From assembly GCF_000424285.1 (NCBI RefSeq), contig NZ_KE384157.1, forward strand, positions 316,682 to 380,681: 64,000 bases of DNA. Direction: 5' to 3'. This stretch comes from Butyrivibrio sp. MB2005 (GTDB lineage Bacteria; Bacillota; Clostridia; Lachnospirales; Lachnospiraceae). The notes below the pieces were generated by a model. The model was not told where the DNA came from and searched no databases. It saw nothing but the letters and a program-made list of their open reading frames with translations. Made by a program: the position numbers and the translations under genes. Positions 52,628-62,244 of the stretch are shown piece by piece. The stretch's first letter is position 1. The number at the start of each line of letters is the position of its first letter.

Positions 52628-54121
52628 TCACCTCTTGATTCTCTTCTTAGCAGGCATAATGGCATCCTGGGGACAAACCAGCATACACAGATGGCAGCCT
52701 ACACACTTACTTCCATCAAGCTTTGGTACACGATCATCAAAACGAATTGCCTGATGTCCGCCATCATTACAGGAAATGACACACCTTCCGCAGCCGTTAC
52801 ATTTATCAAGGTCAAAGGAAGGGAATAGAACACTGTCTCTCTCAAGGACATCTGTGGTATCGCTCACGCTTTCAAGTCCTGCTCCTATTATATCTTTTAC
52901 AGACTTTATACCCATCTGTGCAAGGTAGTAGTTCAGTCCCGACTTAAGGTCATCTATTATCCTGTAACCATACTGCATGACTGCCGTTGTGACCTGTAAA
53001 GAACCTGAGCCCATCAATATGAATTCCAAAGCATCTCTCCAGGTCTCGATGCCGCCCATACCTGAGATATGCATATCCTTTAATAAGGGATTCTGTCCCA
53101 TCTCAGCAATAAACCGCAGAGCAATGGGCTTAACAGCATTGCCACTATAACCGCCAACAGCTGATTTTCCTCTGACTGCAGGCTGTGAAACATAGGTATA
53201 AGGACTTACACCTACTATACTTTTAATGGTATTGATAGCAGCTATGCCGTCTGCGCCGCCTCGAAGAGCCGCTTCTGCAGCAGGACTCATGGTGGCAACG
53301 TTGGGAGTAAGCTTTGCCAAAACAGGAATAGTGGTACTCCTCTTAGCAGCTGCTGTGAACTTTTCTACCAGTTCCGGCACCTGTCCTATATCAGAACCAA
53401 GGCCGTCCTCCTGCATGTTGGGGCAGGAAAAATTAAGCTCAATAGCATCAGCGCCATTATCCTCGCAAAGCTTTGCAAGGGATTCCCACTCTGCTTCATT
53501 TTGTCCCATGATGGATGCAAGAATAAATTTTGTGGGATATTTTTCCTTAAGGCGCCTGAAAATCTCCATGTTTTCAGCAACGCTGTGATCCGATAACTGC
53601 TCAATATTTTTAAAACCTATAATGCTTCCGTTATCTCCTTTTATTGCAGAAAAACGGGGCGAGGCCTCATGAATATCCAGGGAGCATATAGTTTTAAAGC
53701 ACACTCCTGCCCAGCCTGCTTCAAAGGCTCTTGCACACATATCATAGGTGGATGCAACAACAGATGATGATAACAAAAATGGATTTTCCAAAGAAACTCC
53801 GCATATATCGCACTTAAGCCTGTCCTCATTATCCGGAAGCTCTATCTCAGCCATGGGGCGAACCTTTTCATTAAGCTTACTCATTATACTTTTGATTGGG
53901 ACTTTTCCGCTGTTTATACAGGCTTTCTCACAAGGCGCATCACACCCTGCGCAGACATTTTCCTTGGGAAGTCCCAGGGATGCCACATCCTGATTATCGA
54001 ACCAGATTCCAAGCAGTGCCTTTGCGGGATCAAGATGCGGGCAAGCGCCGCTGCAGGGAGCATCCTTACACAAAGAACATGTAATAATATCCGATCTCTT
54101 TATAACGCTGTTAATTATCAT
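52628..54121 (-). CDS. PreA-like dihydropyrimidine dehydrogenase subunit with extra N-terminal Cys domain
   Basis: A 497-residue flavin/iron-sulphur protein. Residues 1-95 carry eight cysteines ('CSLCKDAPCSGACP', 'CAGCDAPCEKACI'), like the Fer4_20 domain that normally opens PreT/GltD-type partners. The centre is a DHOD-type FMN barrel ('ELNFSCPNM', 'VLAKLTPNV', 'GADGIAAINT', 'SGMGGIETW'). The C-terminus has two 4Fe-4S motifs, 'CNGCGRCVISC' and 'CVGCHLCMLVC'. PreA reduces uracil/thymine with PreT; no PreT is adjacent. RBS GAGGGGG. Confidence 0.85.
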   Translation of the reverse strand: MIINSVIKRSDIITCSLCKDAPCSGACPHLDPAKALLGIWFDNQDVASLGLPKENVCAGCDAPCEKACINSGKVPIKSIMSKLNEKVRPMAEIELPDNEDRLKCDICGVSLENPFLLSSSVVASTYDMCARAFEAGWAGVCFKTICSLDIHEASPRFSAIKGDNGSIIGFKNIEQLSDHSVAENMEIFRRLKEKYPTKFILASIMGQNEAEWESLAKLCEDNGADAIELNFSCPNMQEDGLGSDIGQVPELVEKFTAAAKRSTTIPVLAKLTPNVATMSPAAEAALRGGADGIAAINTIKSIVGVSPYTYVSQPAVRGKSAVGGYSGNAVKPIALRFIAEMGQNPLLKDMHISGMGGIETWRDALEFILMGSGSLQVTTAVMQYGYRIIDDLKSGLNYYLAQMGIKSVKDIIGAGLESVSDTTDVLERDSVLFPSFDLDKCNGCGRCVISCNDGGHQAIRFDDRVPKLDGSKCVGCHLCMLVCPQDAIMPAKKRIKR

Positions 54122-54186
54122 ATGTTTTCCCCCTCATATTTTTAATTATCACGTTTTATTATTTCTATTTTACAATTACAAAAGAC

Positions 54187-54219
54187 GAAAAAGCTACTAC
54201 TCATTTCATAAGTAGTAGC
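54187..54219 (-). terminator. Intrinsic terminator
   Basis: GCTACTACT and AGTAGTAGC form a perfect 9-bp stem with a nine-base loop; on the minus strand TTTTTCG follows. Ends the 54228-54668 gene. Confidence 0.88.
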
Positions 54220-54227
54220 CCTGTAAT

Positions 54228-54668
54228 TCATATGATATATTGCCTTGCATGATTCCTGTAAAATGACTCATTCCATTTGGGATTACTATTCCTGATATAA
54301 CAGATATCGTCATCCATGTAGGATTTTATCAACATCTCGACATTATTATTTTTAGCATACCTAATATAAAATCTCATGGCATCAGCGATCACATCGCCCT
54401 TACCCTTATTGATTGCTATGCAGACATGCTGATTGTATGGATAAATTCCTCCAACGATATCAGAATCCCATTCCCTCTCATCAGGATAGGTAGTAAGGAA
54501 AATTCCAAAAAGATATCCTTTGTCAGAATAGGCCTCCATACGAACGGTGTTATCATATCTCTCCGACACAAAAACATCGCAGGAAAAGCTCTCTGAAATA
54601 GCATTTCTGAGAGAATCCTCATCAAAAATCACATCTCTTAACAGTGCATCATAATCTAATGTCGACAT
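54228..54668 (-). CDS. Hypothetical protein, 146 residues
   Basis: Soluble, acidic protein beginning 'MSTLDYDALLRDVIFDEDSL' and ending 'HARQYII'. The ATG at 54668 has AAGGGG 4 bases upstream; a TTG six codons earlier is less likely. Mixed alpha/beta pattern, with an aromatic-rich C-terminus ('DDDICYIRNSNPKWNESFYR'). No family recognised. It stands between the SUV3 helicase gene and the PreA-like gene and has its own terminator. Confidence 0.6.
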   Translation of the reverse strand: MSTLDYDALLRDVIFDEDSLRNAISESFSCDVFVSERYDNTVRMEAYSDKGYLFGIFLTTYPDEREWDSDIVGGIYPYNQHVCIAINKGKGDVIADAMRFYIRYAKNNNVEMLIKSYMDDDICYIRNSNPKWNESFYRNHARQYII

Positions 54669-54804
54669 TAATCCCCTTAACCCCAAAATATGTCAAACGT
54701 CAGTGATAATTAAATTTTAAATGTATTTGACGCTCTTTACAAGGATTAAATCAAAAAATTATATCCTTCTTCACTTTTCACCACTTCACGGGCAGATTAT
54801 ATTG

Positions 54805-56919
54805 CTATTGTCTGTGTTTTCTTAAATATCTTCTTTTTCTGAAGCACTCCTGGCACATATTGTACTGATAGGACCATTTGAGCTTTTTGCCGCAATATGC
54901 GCATGACTTCAGATTGAGCTTTTGCTTATCAAGAATCGTAAATATCTTTTCCGATATAAGACGCTTCCCCTCAAGTATCTTATATAGATCCTCCATATCT
55001 CCAAAGGCCCTTGTAAAAGCATATAAAAAATCAAATATAGAGCTTCCAATTTCAAGGTGCAGCAGAGCATCCTTGGATTCTTCATCCACAGTATCTGCAC
55101 CAAATTCAGCCATGGTCCTTCGAATATCAGGCGAGATTCCGTCATTCACCAGCTTGTAATATTCAAGGTACACGCCGAAAATATCCCTGTTGTCCTGGTT
55201 GATAGGAATCCTTATGAATCTTCTGATAAGCTCCCTGTTGTCGCTGATACTTTCAAGGGCTCTTGCAATACTTATTTTCTCTGATATATCACCCTTGTTG
55301 TAGTACTTTTCAGCGGGGATCTTATTCCAGGTATCAAGTATCGCCGAGATTTTTCCATCCTTATGGAGGAAGTCCTCAGGGATATTTATCATAACCTGCC
55401 TAAGAGGAATCATTCTGCTAAAAAGAAGTCCCTCGATGGTCTCATAATCGTAGTAGGAGGTCACATATCCCGTATCATATTTTCCGTATCTGCCTGCTCT
55501 TCCGCCTATCTGCTTTACTTCAGAGGAGGTCAGTGGTCTTTCGTTTATACCGTCATATTTTATGGTCTGCAGGAAAACAATTCGTCTGATAGGAAGATTC
55601 ATGCCCATACCGATTGCATCCGTAGCAACTACCACATCTGTGTCACCGTCAGCGAATTTTTGCGCTTCCCTGTGTCTAACATCATAGGGTAAGGATCCGT
55701 AAATAATACTGCACTTAACTCCATGATCCTGGAGCTCAGCCGCAACAGAGTGTACATCTTTTCTGGAAAAAACTATGAGGGCATCGCCCTTTATAACATC
55801 AGAAGGAAAATTAAAATCAGCGGCACTTTCATCCATTACAAGAGGAGTCTTGCGCTCATGGTACTGAACCTCATATTCATCACCGCAGGACTCTATCATG
55901 CGAATAAGAAGGTTTTCAGCATCACCGGATGCGCAGATATGTATGGTCTTAGCCCTTGCCCCAAGAATTGCTGAAGTCCAATAGCCACCTCTTTGTCTGT
56001 CAGCAGCCATCTGTGCTTCGTCTATTACTGCCATATCCCACTCTTCGCTAAGATCAAGCATCTCAATGGTAGATGATTGGTGAAAAGATCCCGGCATTAG
56101 AATCCGCTCTTCACCTGTGATCATGGAGCAGGGTACACCCTCTCTGTTCATCTTCTCATATTGTTCATAGGCAAGAAGCCTTAGAGGCGCAAGATAAATT
56201 CCGCTCTCTGACTTTTTCAGGTCTTCAAGAGCCTGATAGGTCTTACCCGAATTGGTGGGACCGATATGAATGATGAACTTCCTCTTTTCCTGTCTTGCAA
56301 GAGGAAAAAGCTTCGTATAGTCATTGGGCGTGGAGGTCTCAATAGTTTCAAAAAGAAGCCTCTTGGCATCCATTGTTTTTTTATAACGCCTTGCAGCCCT
56401 TTGATAATTGGGATTTTTAAGAAGCTGTTCAAAGACCACATGCTCAGAGATATTGTTTTTACAAAAAGCTGCTATCTCCTTTATGCGTTTGGAATCTCTA
56501 AGGTACTTCATAATGACCTTGGCGATCACCTTTTTCCTTACGGAGGTTATGAATTCCAAAATCTCTGTATCATCGGATTCCCAAAGAATATCCAGAATGA
56601 CCTGCCCCATTTCCGGCATGATCTGCATGAGATAAACAGCATTTATTCTATTCTGAAAATCCCTGCAAAATCGCTCTATGGTAGAAGATGATATCTCCTG
56701 CTTTTCGTTTTTACCATTTTCGCCGCGAACATCAATATAGATCTTCTCGGTTTTTAGAATATCAAGAAGTTCACTGTAAACCGCAAAGGATATGGTGATA
56801 TGCTCTCTCTTAAAATATTCGTCGAAAGCCTCCTGTGGAAATCTTCTTTTTGCTTCCTTAAGCTCTGTATTAAATTGGGCTTTTTTTATGGCAAAACTGC
56901 TTTTGTGTCTTCTTTTCAT
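54805..56919 (-). CDS. SUV3-type DExH RNA helicase
   Basis: A 704-residue helicase of the SUV3 branch, best known from mitochondria, where it unwinds RNA for degradation. 'HIGPTNSGKTYQALEDL' (Walker A, about residue 220), 'YLAPLRLLAYEQYEK', 'SMITGEER', 'AVIDEAQMAAD' (motif II), and 'ATDAIGMGMNLPIRRIVF' with 'SSEVKQIGGRAGRYG' (motifs V, VI) are all typical. The C-terminus adds a small zinc finger, 'CAYCGKK' with 'CQEC'. A target in RNA decay is inference. Start follows GGAATAATCT. Confidence 0.9.
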   Translation of the reverse strand: MKRRHKSSFAIKKAQFNTELKEAKRRFPQEAFDEYFKREHITISFAVYSELLDILKTEKIYIDVRGENGKNEKQEISSSTIERFCRDFQNRINAVYLMQIMPEMGQVILDILWESDDTEILEFITSVRKKVIAKVIMKYLRDSKRIKEIAAFCKNNISEHVVFEQLLKNPNYQRAARRYKKTMDAKRLLFETIETSTPNDYTKLFPLARQEKRKFIIHIGPTNSGKTYQALEDLKKSESGIYLAPLRLLAYEQYEKMNREGVPCSMITGEERILMPGSFHQSSTIEMLDLSEEWDMAVIDEAQMAADRQRGGYWTSAILGARAKTIHICASGDAENLLIRMIESCGDEYEVQYHERKTPLVMDESAADFNFPSDVIKGDALIVFSRKDVHSVAAELQDHGVKCSIIYGSLPYDVRHREAQKFADGDTDVVVATDAIGMGMNLPIRRIVFLQTIKYDGINERPLTSSEVKQIGGRAGRYGKYDTGYVTSYYDYETIEGLLFSRMIPLRQVMINIPEDFLHKDGKISAILDTWNKIPAEKYYNKGDISEKISIARALESISDNRELIRRFIRIPINQDNRDIFGVYLEYYKLVNDGISPDIRRTMAEFGADTVDEESKDALLHLEIGSSIFDFLYAFTRAFGDMEDLYKILEGKRLISEKIFTILDKQKLNLKSCAYCGKKLKWSYQYNMCQECFRKRRYLRKHRQ

Positions 56920-56960
56920 AGATTATTCCAAACTCATCATTCAATCGGCCTAAAATATAT

Positions 56961-57842
56961 TCAGTCCGAATCCTTCTTTTCATCACCTACAAACAGAGCT
57001 CTGTATTCACCGGGAGCCATTCCCTTTTCCTCGTGGAAAACCCTGTTAAAGCTGGGTATGCTCTGGAATCCGGAAAGCATGGCGATCTTGGTCAGTGTCA
57101 TATCATTCTGTGTAAGGAGTTCTGTGGCTTTCTCAAGCCTTATGGTATTAAGCCACTTGGAGTAATTCATTCCGGTAACGTTCTTAAATATTCTAGAAAA
57201 ATAATCCTTGCTTATGCCTGCCATCTGGGCCATGGCTCCCTGCGACAGATCATCGGCAGTCAGGTTGTTCTTGATGTACTCGGTAACTCTGATCATCCTT
57301 CGCATTACATCATCCTCGTAGCCACGGGACTCTTTACCGCTGATCTCGGGAACAAATTCTTCTCTGTGTTCATCCAGTGTCAGCATGAATTTCATAAGAA
57401 GCATACAGCACCTGAGCTCCCTGTTGGAAACTCCTGATAAAAAGATTTCCTTCATCTCATCAGCTATAACCCTTAGCTGCGCAACGAGCTCCGGATGGGA
57501 ATTAATGCAAAGAACATGTAGATTTCTATAAAAATGCATTATTCTCTGAAGATCGAAAAGAGAATTCATAAACATGTTACTGAACTGGATGACAAGAGCT
57601 TTCTCTCTGTCCGCATCAACTATTGCATGCATCTCCATGGGCCATATCAGCACAAAATCACCTTCAACCAGATTGTAGGTGTCCTGATTAACTTTGAAAA
57701 TATTGGTTTTCCCCGGGCCTACAAGAATTATCTCTCCGTAGGAATGCCAGTGCGCTTTATAGCTGCGCTGCTTAAAGCCTGTAGATAAATTAAAGGCACT
57801 TGAATTGTCAAATTCGTAGTTTTCGTATTTACTGTAATCCAT
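56961..57842 (-). CDS. AraC-family transcriptional regulator
   Basis: About 293 residues. The N-terminal cupin-like sensor has 'AHWHSYGEIILVGPGKTNIF' with a possible metal/sugar pocket. The C-terminal tandem helix-turn-helix has 'GISKDYFSRIFKNVTGMNYSKW' (read as DYFSRIFKNVTGMNYSKW) and 'KIAMLSGFQSIPSFNRVF'. Start at the ATG 57842; a TTG at 57884 is also possible and lacks a ribosome site. Divergent from the MATE gene across 140 bases, so MATE is its likely target. Confidence 0.9.
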   Translation of the reverse strand: MDYSKYENYEFDNSSAFNLSTGFKQRSYKAHWHSYGEIILVGPGKTNIFKVNQDTYNLVEGDFVLIWPMEMHAIVDADREKALVIQFSNMFMNSLFDLQRIMHFYRNLHVLCINSHPELVAQLRVIADEMKEIFLSGVSNRELRCCMLLMKFMLTLDEHREEFVPEISGKESRGYEDDVMRRMIRVTEYIKNNLTADDLSQGAMAQMAGISKDYFSRIFKNVTGMNYSKWLNTIRLEKATELLTQNDMTLTKIAMLSGFQSIPSFNRVFHEEKGMAPGEYRALFVGDEKKDSD

Positions 57843-57927
57843 TATTCTGTCCCATCTATTATCAATAGAGTTATCATTTGACAAAAACTGATAACATAAA
57901 CATCAATTCTTAAGAAGAATCATTTTT

Positions 57928-57955
57928 TTGACAAGCCTATATTACATATTGTTAT
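57928..57955 (+). promoter_or_regulatory. Promoter of the MATE gene
   Basis: TTGACA (57928-57933) is followed after 16 bases by TGTTAT (57950-57955). The -35 is perfect and the -10 weak, as expected for a regulator-dependent promoter next to the AraC gene. Confidence 0.5.
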
Positions 57956-57982
57956 TTTTGAATTTATGGAGCTTAATTCTAT

Positions 57983-59335
57983 ATGAAAAATTATACTACA
58001 GATATGACTACAGGAAACCCTGTAAGGCACATATTATTATTTGCATTGCCCGCACTTATCGGAAATATCTTTCAGCAGATTTACAATATTGCCGATTCCA
58101 TCATAGTTGGACGTTTTGTCGGAGCGCAGGCCCTGGCTGCAGTAGGTGCAACTGCTTCCATAACCTTTCTGTTTTTTGCACTGTGTAACGGAATAGGAAG
58201 CGGCGGCGGAATAATCGTATCACAATACTACGGCGCTCACGATGATGACAGAGTAAAGAAAACAATTGTAAATACAGGAATCATAATGATAATTGTTCCG
58301 GCGATTTTCGGAACGATAGGTTTTATTTCGGCAGGTCCTCTGCTAAGGGTACTCAGTACACCTGAAGTTATATTGCAGGATGCGACCTCGTATGTTCGTT
58401 TTATGTGCATAGGTCTGATCTTTGTATCAGCTTACAACTATTTAACCGCAATGCTACGAGCTCTTGGCGATTCCAAATCGCCGCTTTATTTCCTGATTGT
58501 GTCAGCGATCATAAATGTCTGCCTTGACATTGTCTTCGTTTACTTTTTCAAGATGGGAATAAAAGGAGCAGCCCTTGCAACCATCATCTCCCAGTTCATT
58601 GCGGCAGCAAGCTGTGCAGTTTACGCTTATAAGGTAAACCCCTACTTCAGACTTGAAAAGAAGGACATTGTATTCGTCCCCGGTCTTGCTTACAAGGTTA
58701 TACATCTCGGCGTACCGATGTCACTTCAATTTGCCCTTATAGCCATTTCCTCAATGGCTGTACAGCGAATAGTCAATTCTTACGGTACTGTGGTTGTCGC
58801 AGCCTTTACAGCTACCAGCAGAATTGAGCAGCTGATACACCAGCCCTATGCAACACTCGGAGCATCAATCGCAACATTCTGCGGTCAGAATTACGGTGCC
58901 GGCAGACATGACCGCGTTCAGACAGGGTATAAAAAAGGACTTGTCATGATGGCAAGCCTCACTGTAGTAATGGTAATCGCTATGCAGCTTTTTGGCGGAG
59001 CAATAACTGCGCTCTTTGTATCAGAGTCCGAAGTTATAGCTCTTGGAACAATGGGGCTTAAAATAACAAGTCTCTTCTATATCGCTCTTGGCGTTATCTA
59101 TGTGGTCCGCGGCGTCCTTACCGGAGTTGGAGATGCATTCTTTGCTCTCTTCAATGGAATCATAGAAGTCGTAGGGAGATTTACCATTCCCATCCTTATC
59201 ACCCAATACATGGGTATGGGCGAGATGGGAATATGGCTCTCCACAGGAATCGTATGGGTTCTTAGCGGATTCACTGCATGGCTTAGACTAATAACTCAAA
59301 GGAGTGTATCATTCAGCGTCGTTAAGAATGTCTGA
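57983..59335 (+). CDS. MATE-family efflux transporter
   Basis: Sodium- or proton-driven multidrug/metabolite exporter, 450 residues, 12 transmembrane helices in two halves of similar fold. MATE blocks: 'PALIGNIFQQIYNIADSIIVG' (read as GNIFQQIYNIADSIIVG), 'YLTAMLRALGDSKSPLYF', 'VPMSLQFALIAISSMAVQRIV' and 'FCGQNYGAGRHDRV'. RBS GGAG 11 bases upstream. Its last 27 bases overlap the convergent ABC gene. Regulated perhaps by the divergent AraC gene. Confidence 0.95.
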   Translation: MKNYTTDMTTGNPVRHILLFALPALIGNIFQQIYNIADSIIVGRFVGAQALAAVGATASITFLFFALCNGIGSGGGIIVSQYYGAHDDDRVKKTIVNTGIIMIIVPAIFGTIGFISAGPLLRVLSTPEVILQDATSYVRFMCIGLIFVSAYNYLTAMLRALGDSKSPLYFLIVSAIINVCLDIVFVYFFKMGIKGAALATIISQFIAAASCAVYAYKVNPYFRLEKKDIVFVPGLAYKVIHLGVPMSLQFALIAISSMAVQRIVNSYGTVVVAAFTATSRIEQLIHQPYATLGASIATFCGQNYGAGRHDRVQTGYKKGLVMMASLTVVMVIAMQLFGGAITALFVSESEVIALGTMGLKITSLFYIALGVIYVVRGVLTGVGDAFFALFNGIIEVVGRFTIPILITQYMGMGEMGIWLSTGIVWVLSGFTAWLRLITQRSVSFSVVKNV

Positions 59336-61063
59336 AGCATTACTCTGAATATAATTCATACGGGCGTAGCTACCACCCAGGGTCACAAGTTCTTCATGTG
59401 TACCCTCCTCGGTAATGCGTCCGTTTTCTATTACAAGAATCTTATCTGCATTTCTGATCGTAGACAGGCGATGCGCAATAGCTATGATGGTGTGATTGCC
59501 TGTGATCTGAGAAATGGATTTCTGAATCTGCTGCTCAGTCTCCACATCAACGGATGCTGTAGCTTCATCCAGAATGATTATAGGTGATTTTCTAAGAATC
59601 GCTCTTGCTATGGCAACTCTCTGCTTCTGGCCTCCTGAAAGTCTGAGTCCTCTCTCACCAACAAGAGTATCGTAGCCATCAGGCATTGCAAGTATAGCTT
59701 CATGAATATTTGCAGCCTTGGCAGCTTCCATGATCTCATCAATACCTGCTTCCGGTACCGCATATCCAATGTTTTCCGCAATTGTTCCGTTAAATAAAAA
59801 TGTATCCTGAAGTACAGGCGAAATATTTTTCCTAAGACTATCAAGGGTTACATCTGCTATATCATGTCTGTCTATGAAAATATGTCCCTCTGTAGGTTCA
59901 TAGAATCTAGAAATAAGCTGTGTCAGCGTGGTTTTTCCTACACCTGTAGGTCCAACAAGAGCAAGCATTTTTCCGGGCTGACAATGGAAGGATACATTCT
60001 TTAAAACAGGCACTCCATCGCCATAAGAAAAGCTTACGTTATCAAAACAAATATCTCCGCTGACGTTCTGAAGCGGCACTGCATCCTTTTTATCAACGAT
60101 CTCACAGGGTGTATCCAAAACTGCTATAACACGCTCTGCGCCTGCCATGGACTGCTGCATGTTTTCAAGAAGGTTCGCCATTCCGGTGATAGGTCCGTAA
60201 AATAGACTGAGGTACAAAAGAAATGCAACAATATCCTCAACCCTTACCTCCTGACGATATGCCAGATATCCGCCAAAGCCCACAACAAGAATGGTTCCAA
60301 TGGAGGAAATAAATTCAACTGAAGGATGGAAAATCGCACTTATTTTAAGGGCATGAAGCATTGCTCTTATATGCTCAAAGTTCTGCTCATCAACTCTCTC
60401 TGTCTCATATTCTTCGCGGCCAAAGGACTGGATCTCCTGAATTCCCGAAAGGTTATCCTGAAGCTTACCGTTAAGCTCACCCATCTTTTTCTGGGATATT
60501 CTAAAGAAGGGTCTTACCTTTTTGGAAAAGATCACTCCCGATAAAAGAATAAGCGGAATCGGCGCACAGGTTATAAGTGCCAGCTTTAAATTGATGGTAA
60601 GCAGCATTACAAGAACGCCAAAAAATGTAACAAAATTGGTGATGGTCTCAGGGATTATGTGAGCATATAAAAGCTCAAAATCTCTGGTGTCATTTACCAC
60701 GCGGCTCATGAGATCACCGGTCTGCTTATCGTGAAAATATCCAAGATGCATGCGCTCAAGCTTTTCATAAACCTTGGTTCTAAGATCACCCACAAGGTAC
60801 CATGCTGCCTTATGTGCAAGATAATTACTTAAGAATCTAAAGAGGATTCGCATAAGATAAAGAACAACAAGTCCTACTGTAAGAAGACCGATTTGATGAA
60901 GTCCATCCTCATCTATCCCTCTTTCCACAAGACCTGTCATTGCAGACAAAAGCTTTGGAGCTGCCAGATTAATGGCCGTCAGCATCAGTGTAGAAAAGAT
61001 AGCGATTATGTAAAGCTTTCTGTACCTGATAGCCTCGCGGCTAAGTCTCCATAACATTTTCAT
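59309..61063 (-). CDS. ABC exporter, fused membrane and ATPase domains
   Basis: A 584-residue half-transporter. Six transmembrane helices (about residues 15-310) precede the ATPase with 'GPTGVGKTTL' (Walker A), 'LSGGQKQRVAIARAI' (signature) and 'IIILDEATASVD' (Walker B). It resembles the MsbA/lipid and multidrug exporter class and must act as a dimer; no second half-transporter is adjacent. The ATG at 61063 has GGGGA upstream; the frame extends 26 codons further without a site. It overlaps the MATE gene tail to tail. Confidence 0.95.
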   Translation of the reverse strand: MKMLWRLSREAIRYRKLYIIAIFSTLMLTAINLAAPKLLSAMTGLVERGIDEDGLHQIGLLTVGLVVLYLMRILFRFLSNYLAHKAAWYLVGDLRTKVYEKLERMHLGYFHDKQTGDLMSRVVNDTRDFELLYAHIIPETITNFVTFFGVLVMLLTINLKLALITCAPIPLILLSGVIFSKKVRPFFRISQKKMGELNGKLQDNLSGIQEIQSFGREEYETERVDEQNFEHIRAMLHALKISAIFHPSVEFISSIGTILVVGFGGYLAYRQEVRVEDIVAFLLYLSLFYGPITGMANLLENMQQSMAGAERVIAVLDTPCEIVDKKDAVPLQNVSGDICFDNVSFSYGDGVPVLKNVSFHCQPGKMLALVGPTGVGKTTLTQLISRFYEPTEGHIFIDRHDIADVTLDSLRKNISPVLQDTFLFNGTIAENIGYAVPEAGIDEIMEAAKAANIHEAILAMPDGYDTLVGERGLRLSGGQKQRVAIARAILRKSPIIILDEATASVDVETEQQIQKSISQITGNHTIIAIAHRLSTIRNADKILVIENGRITEEGTHEELVTLGGSYARMNYIQSNASDILNDAE

Positions 61064-61303
61064 GATTTTCCCCAACCTTTTTTCAAAATTTCTGCTGCCC
61101 TTTTCCAGATTAAGGACATAGATACCGTTTAATGATAGCATAGGCAGATTCGCCTCACTTCTTAAAGATTGGCATATTATCTATCATTTTTTGTTATGAA
61201 AATGCGTATCCGACTTTTGAGATATGGCATCTCATGTATAATGATAAGGTGAGGAAAAATTATGCTTCGTGATAAGGATAAAGCGTCATCACCTTCTCTT
61301 TTT

Positions 61304-62086
61304 TCATTTTCTGTTTTTGGTAATCCAGTCTGTGGCAAAATCAACCAGTTCCCTCTGGTTCATAAAGCGCATCTGCGTATCTCCAACTGCTGCCTTTTTT
61401 ACATCATGTTCTTTTTCAAAGGCTGCTCCAATATCGACAAAATCCTCGCCATCCACAAAAAGTGTGTCGTAGGCCTTCCACACTCTCTTGCCGTTTTCCA
61501 TGATGGCGCTGTGCTCTGTGCTGTTGTGTTTTCCGGGATACTCAGCACGTACATCCGCAAGGTGTATGGAGGTGTTTTTGTCGTAGTCTACTCCTATGAG
61601 AAGTACCTTTCCGTCAAGCTTATAGAGCTTCCCTATTGGTGATTCCTTACCGAAGATGTTTGAAAGATCGTGGTTCTCAGTGAGATATTTTGCATTTTTA
61701 CCCCATGCCGAAACCGATCTTGCAGGGTGATCACTTCTGATGGTCCCCGGCCATGAACGGAACATCTCTGCAACGGCACCCATGGTGTTAGTTGGAGTAA
61801 TTGCCTTATCGTAGGCAGGCCAGTTTTCCCTTATGATATCCCAATCCTTTTCATCCACATCCCAGTGAACATCAACCTCAGGATCAAGATTTTTCCAGGA
61901 CTGCGTAGGCATCATAATGGTACCTTCATCAGTCACTGTTTCGATAAGAGCTTCTATTACAGCCTGTGCTCCACCGCAGACATAACCGATTTTACTAAGA
62001 GAAGTGTGGACCATTACGTTATCCCCGGCCTTAAGTCCCACCTCTGCAAGTGACTTCTTTATTTCTTCTTTTGTAACTGTTTTCAT
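61304..62086 (-). CDS. AAC(3)-family aminoglycoside N-acetyltransferase-like protein
   Basis: A 260-residue enzyme of the COG2746 family. 'NVMVHTSLSKIGYVCGG' is the start of the acetyl-CoA fold, 'GTIMMPTQSW', 'RSDHPARSVSAWG' with the conserved His/Arg, and 'LIGVDYDKNTSIHLADV' with the catalytic His region. True resistance enzymes share these, but chromosomal members such as YokD often have unknown substrates, so resistance is not implied. RBS GGAGGAGAG. The 240-base gap to the ABC gene holds a plus-strand TATAAT and an isolated ribosome site. Confidence 0.9.
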   Translation of the reverse strand: MKTVTKEEIKKSLAEVGLKAGDNVMVHTSLSKIGYVCGGAQAVIEALIETVTDEGTIMMPTQSWKNLDPEVDVHWDVDEKDWDIIRENWPAYDKAITPTNTMGAVAEMFRSWPGTIRSDHPARSVSAWGKNAKYLTENHDLSNIFGKESPIGKLYKLDGKVLLIGVDYDKNTSIHLADVRAEYPGKHNSTEHSAIMENGKRVWKAYDTLFVDGEDFVDIGAAFEKEHDVKKAAVGDTQMRFMNQRELVDFATDWITKNRK

Positions 62087-62244
62087 GATAAATCTCTCCT
62101 CCTCGTCCCTCTACTGTGTAATCATACCGCCAACTTATTAACGATACAATGATAATTTCTTGACAGCAATGGCTTAAACACTTAAAGTTAGTATGTTGTG
62201 TTATTTTTATAACAAACATGAAAAAGTTTTGGAGGGAAACAAAA

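Noticed and set aside
61262..61642. 126-codon plus-strand frame as a real gene
   Set aside because: Most of it is antisense to the AAC(3)-family gene; only its promoter-like start is of interest and is reported as a finding.
61304..62086. Acquired antibiotic resistance gene
   Set aside because: The family match is good, but codon use and context look chromosomal and such homologues often lack resistance activity; no mobile element flanks it directly.
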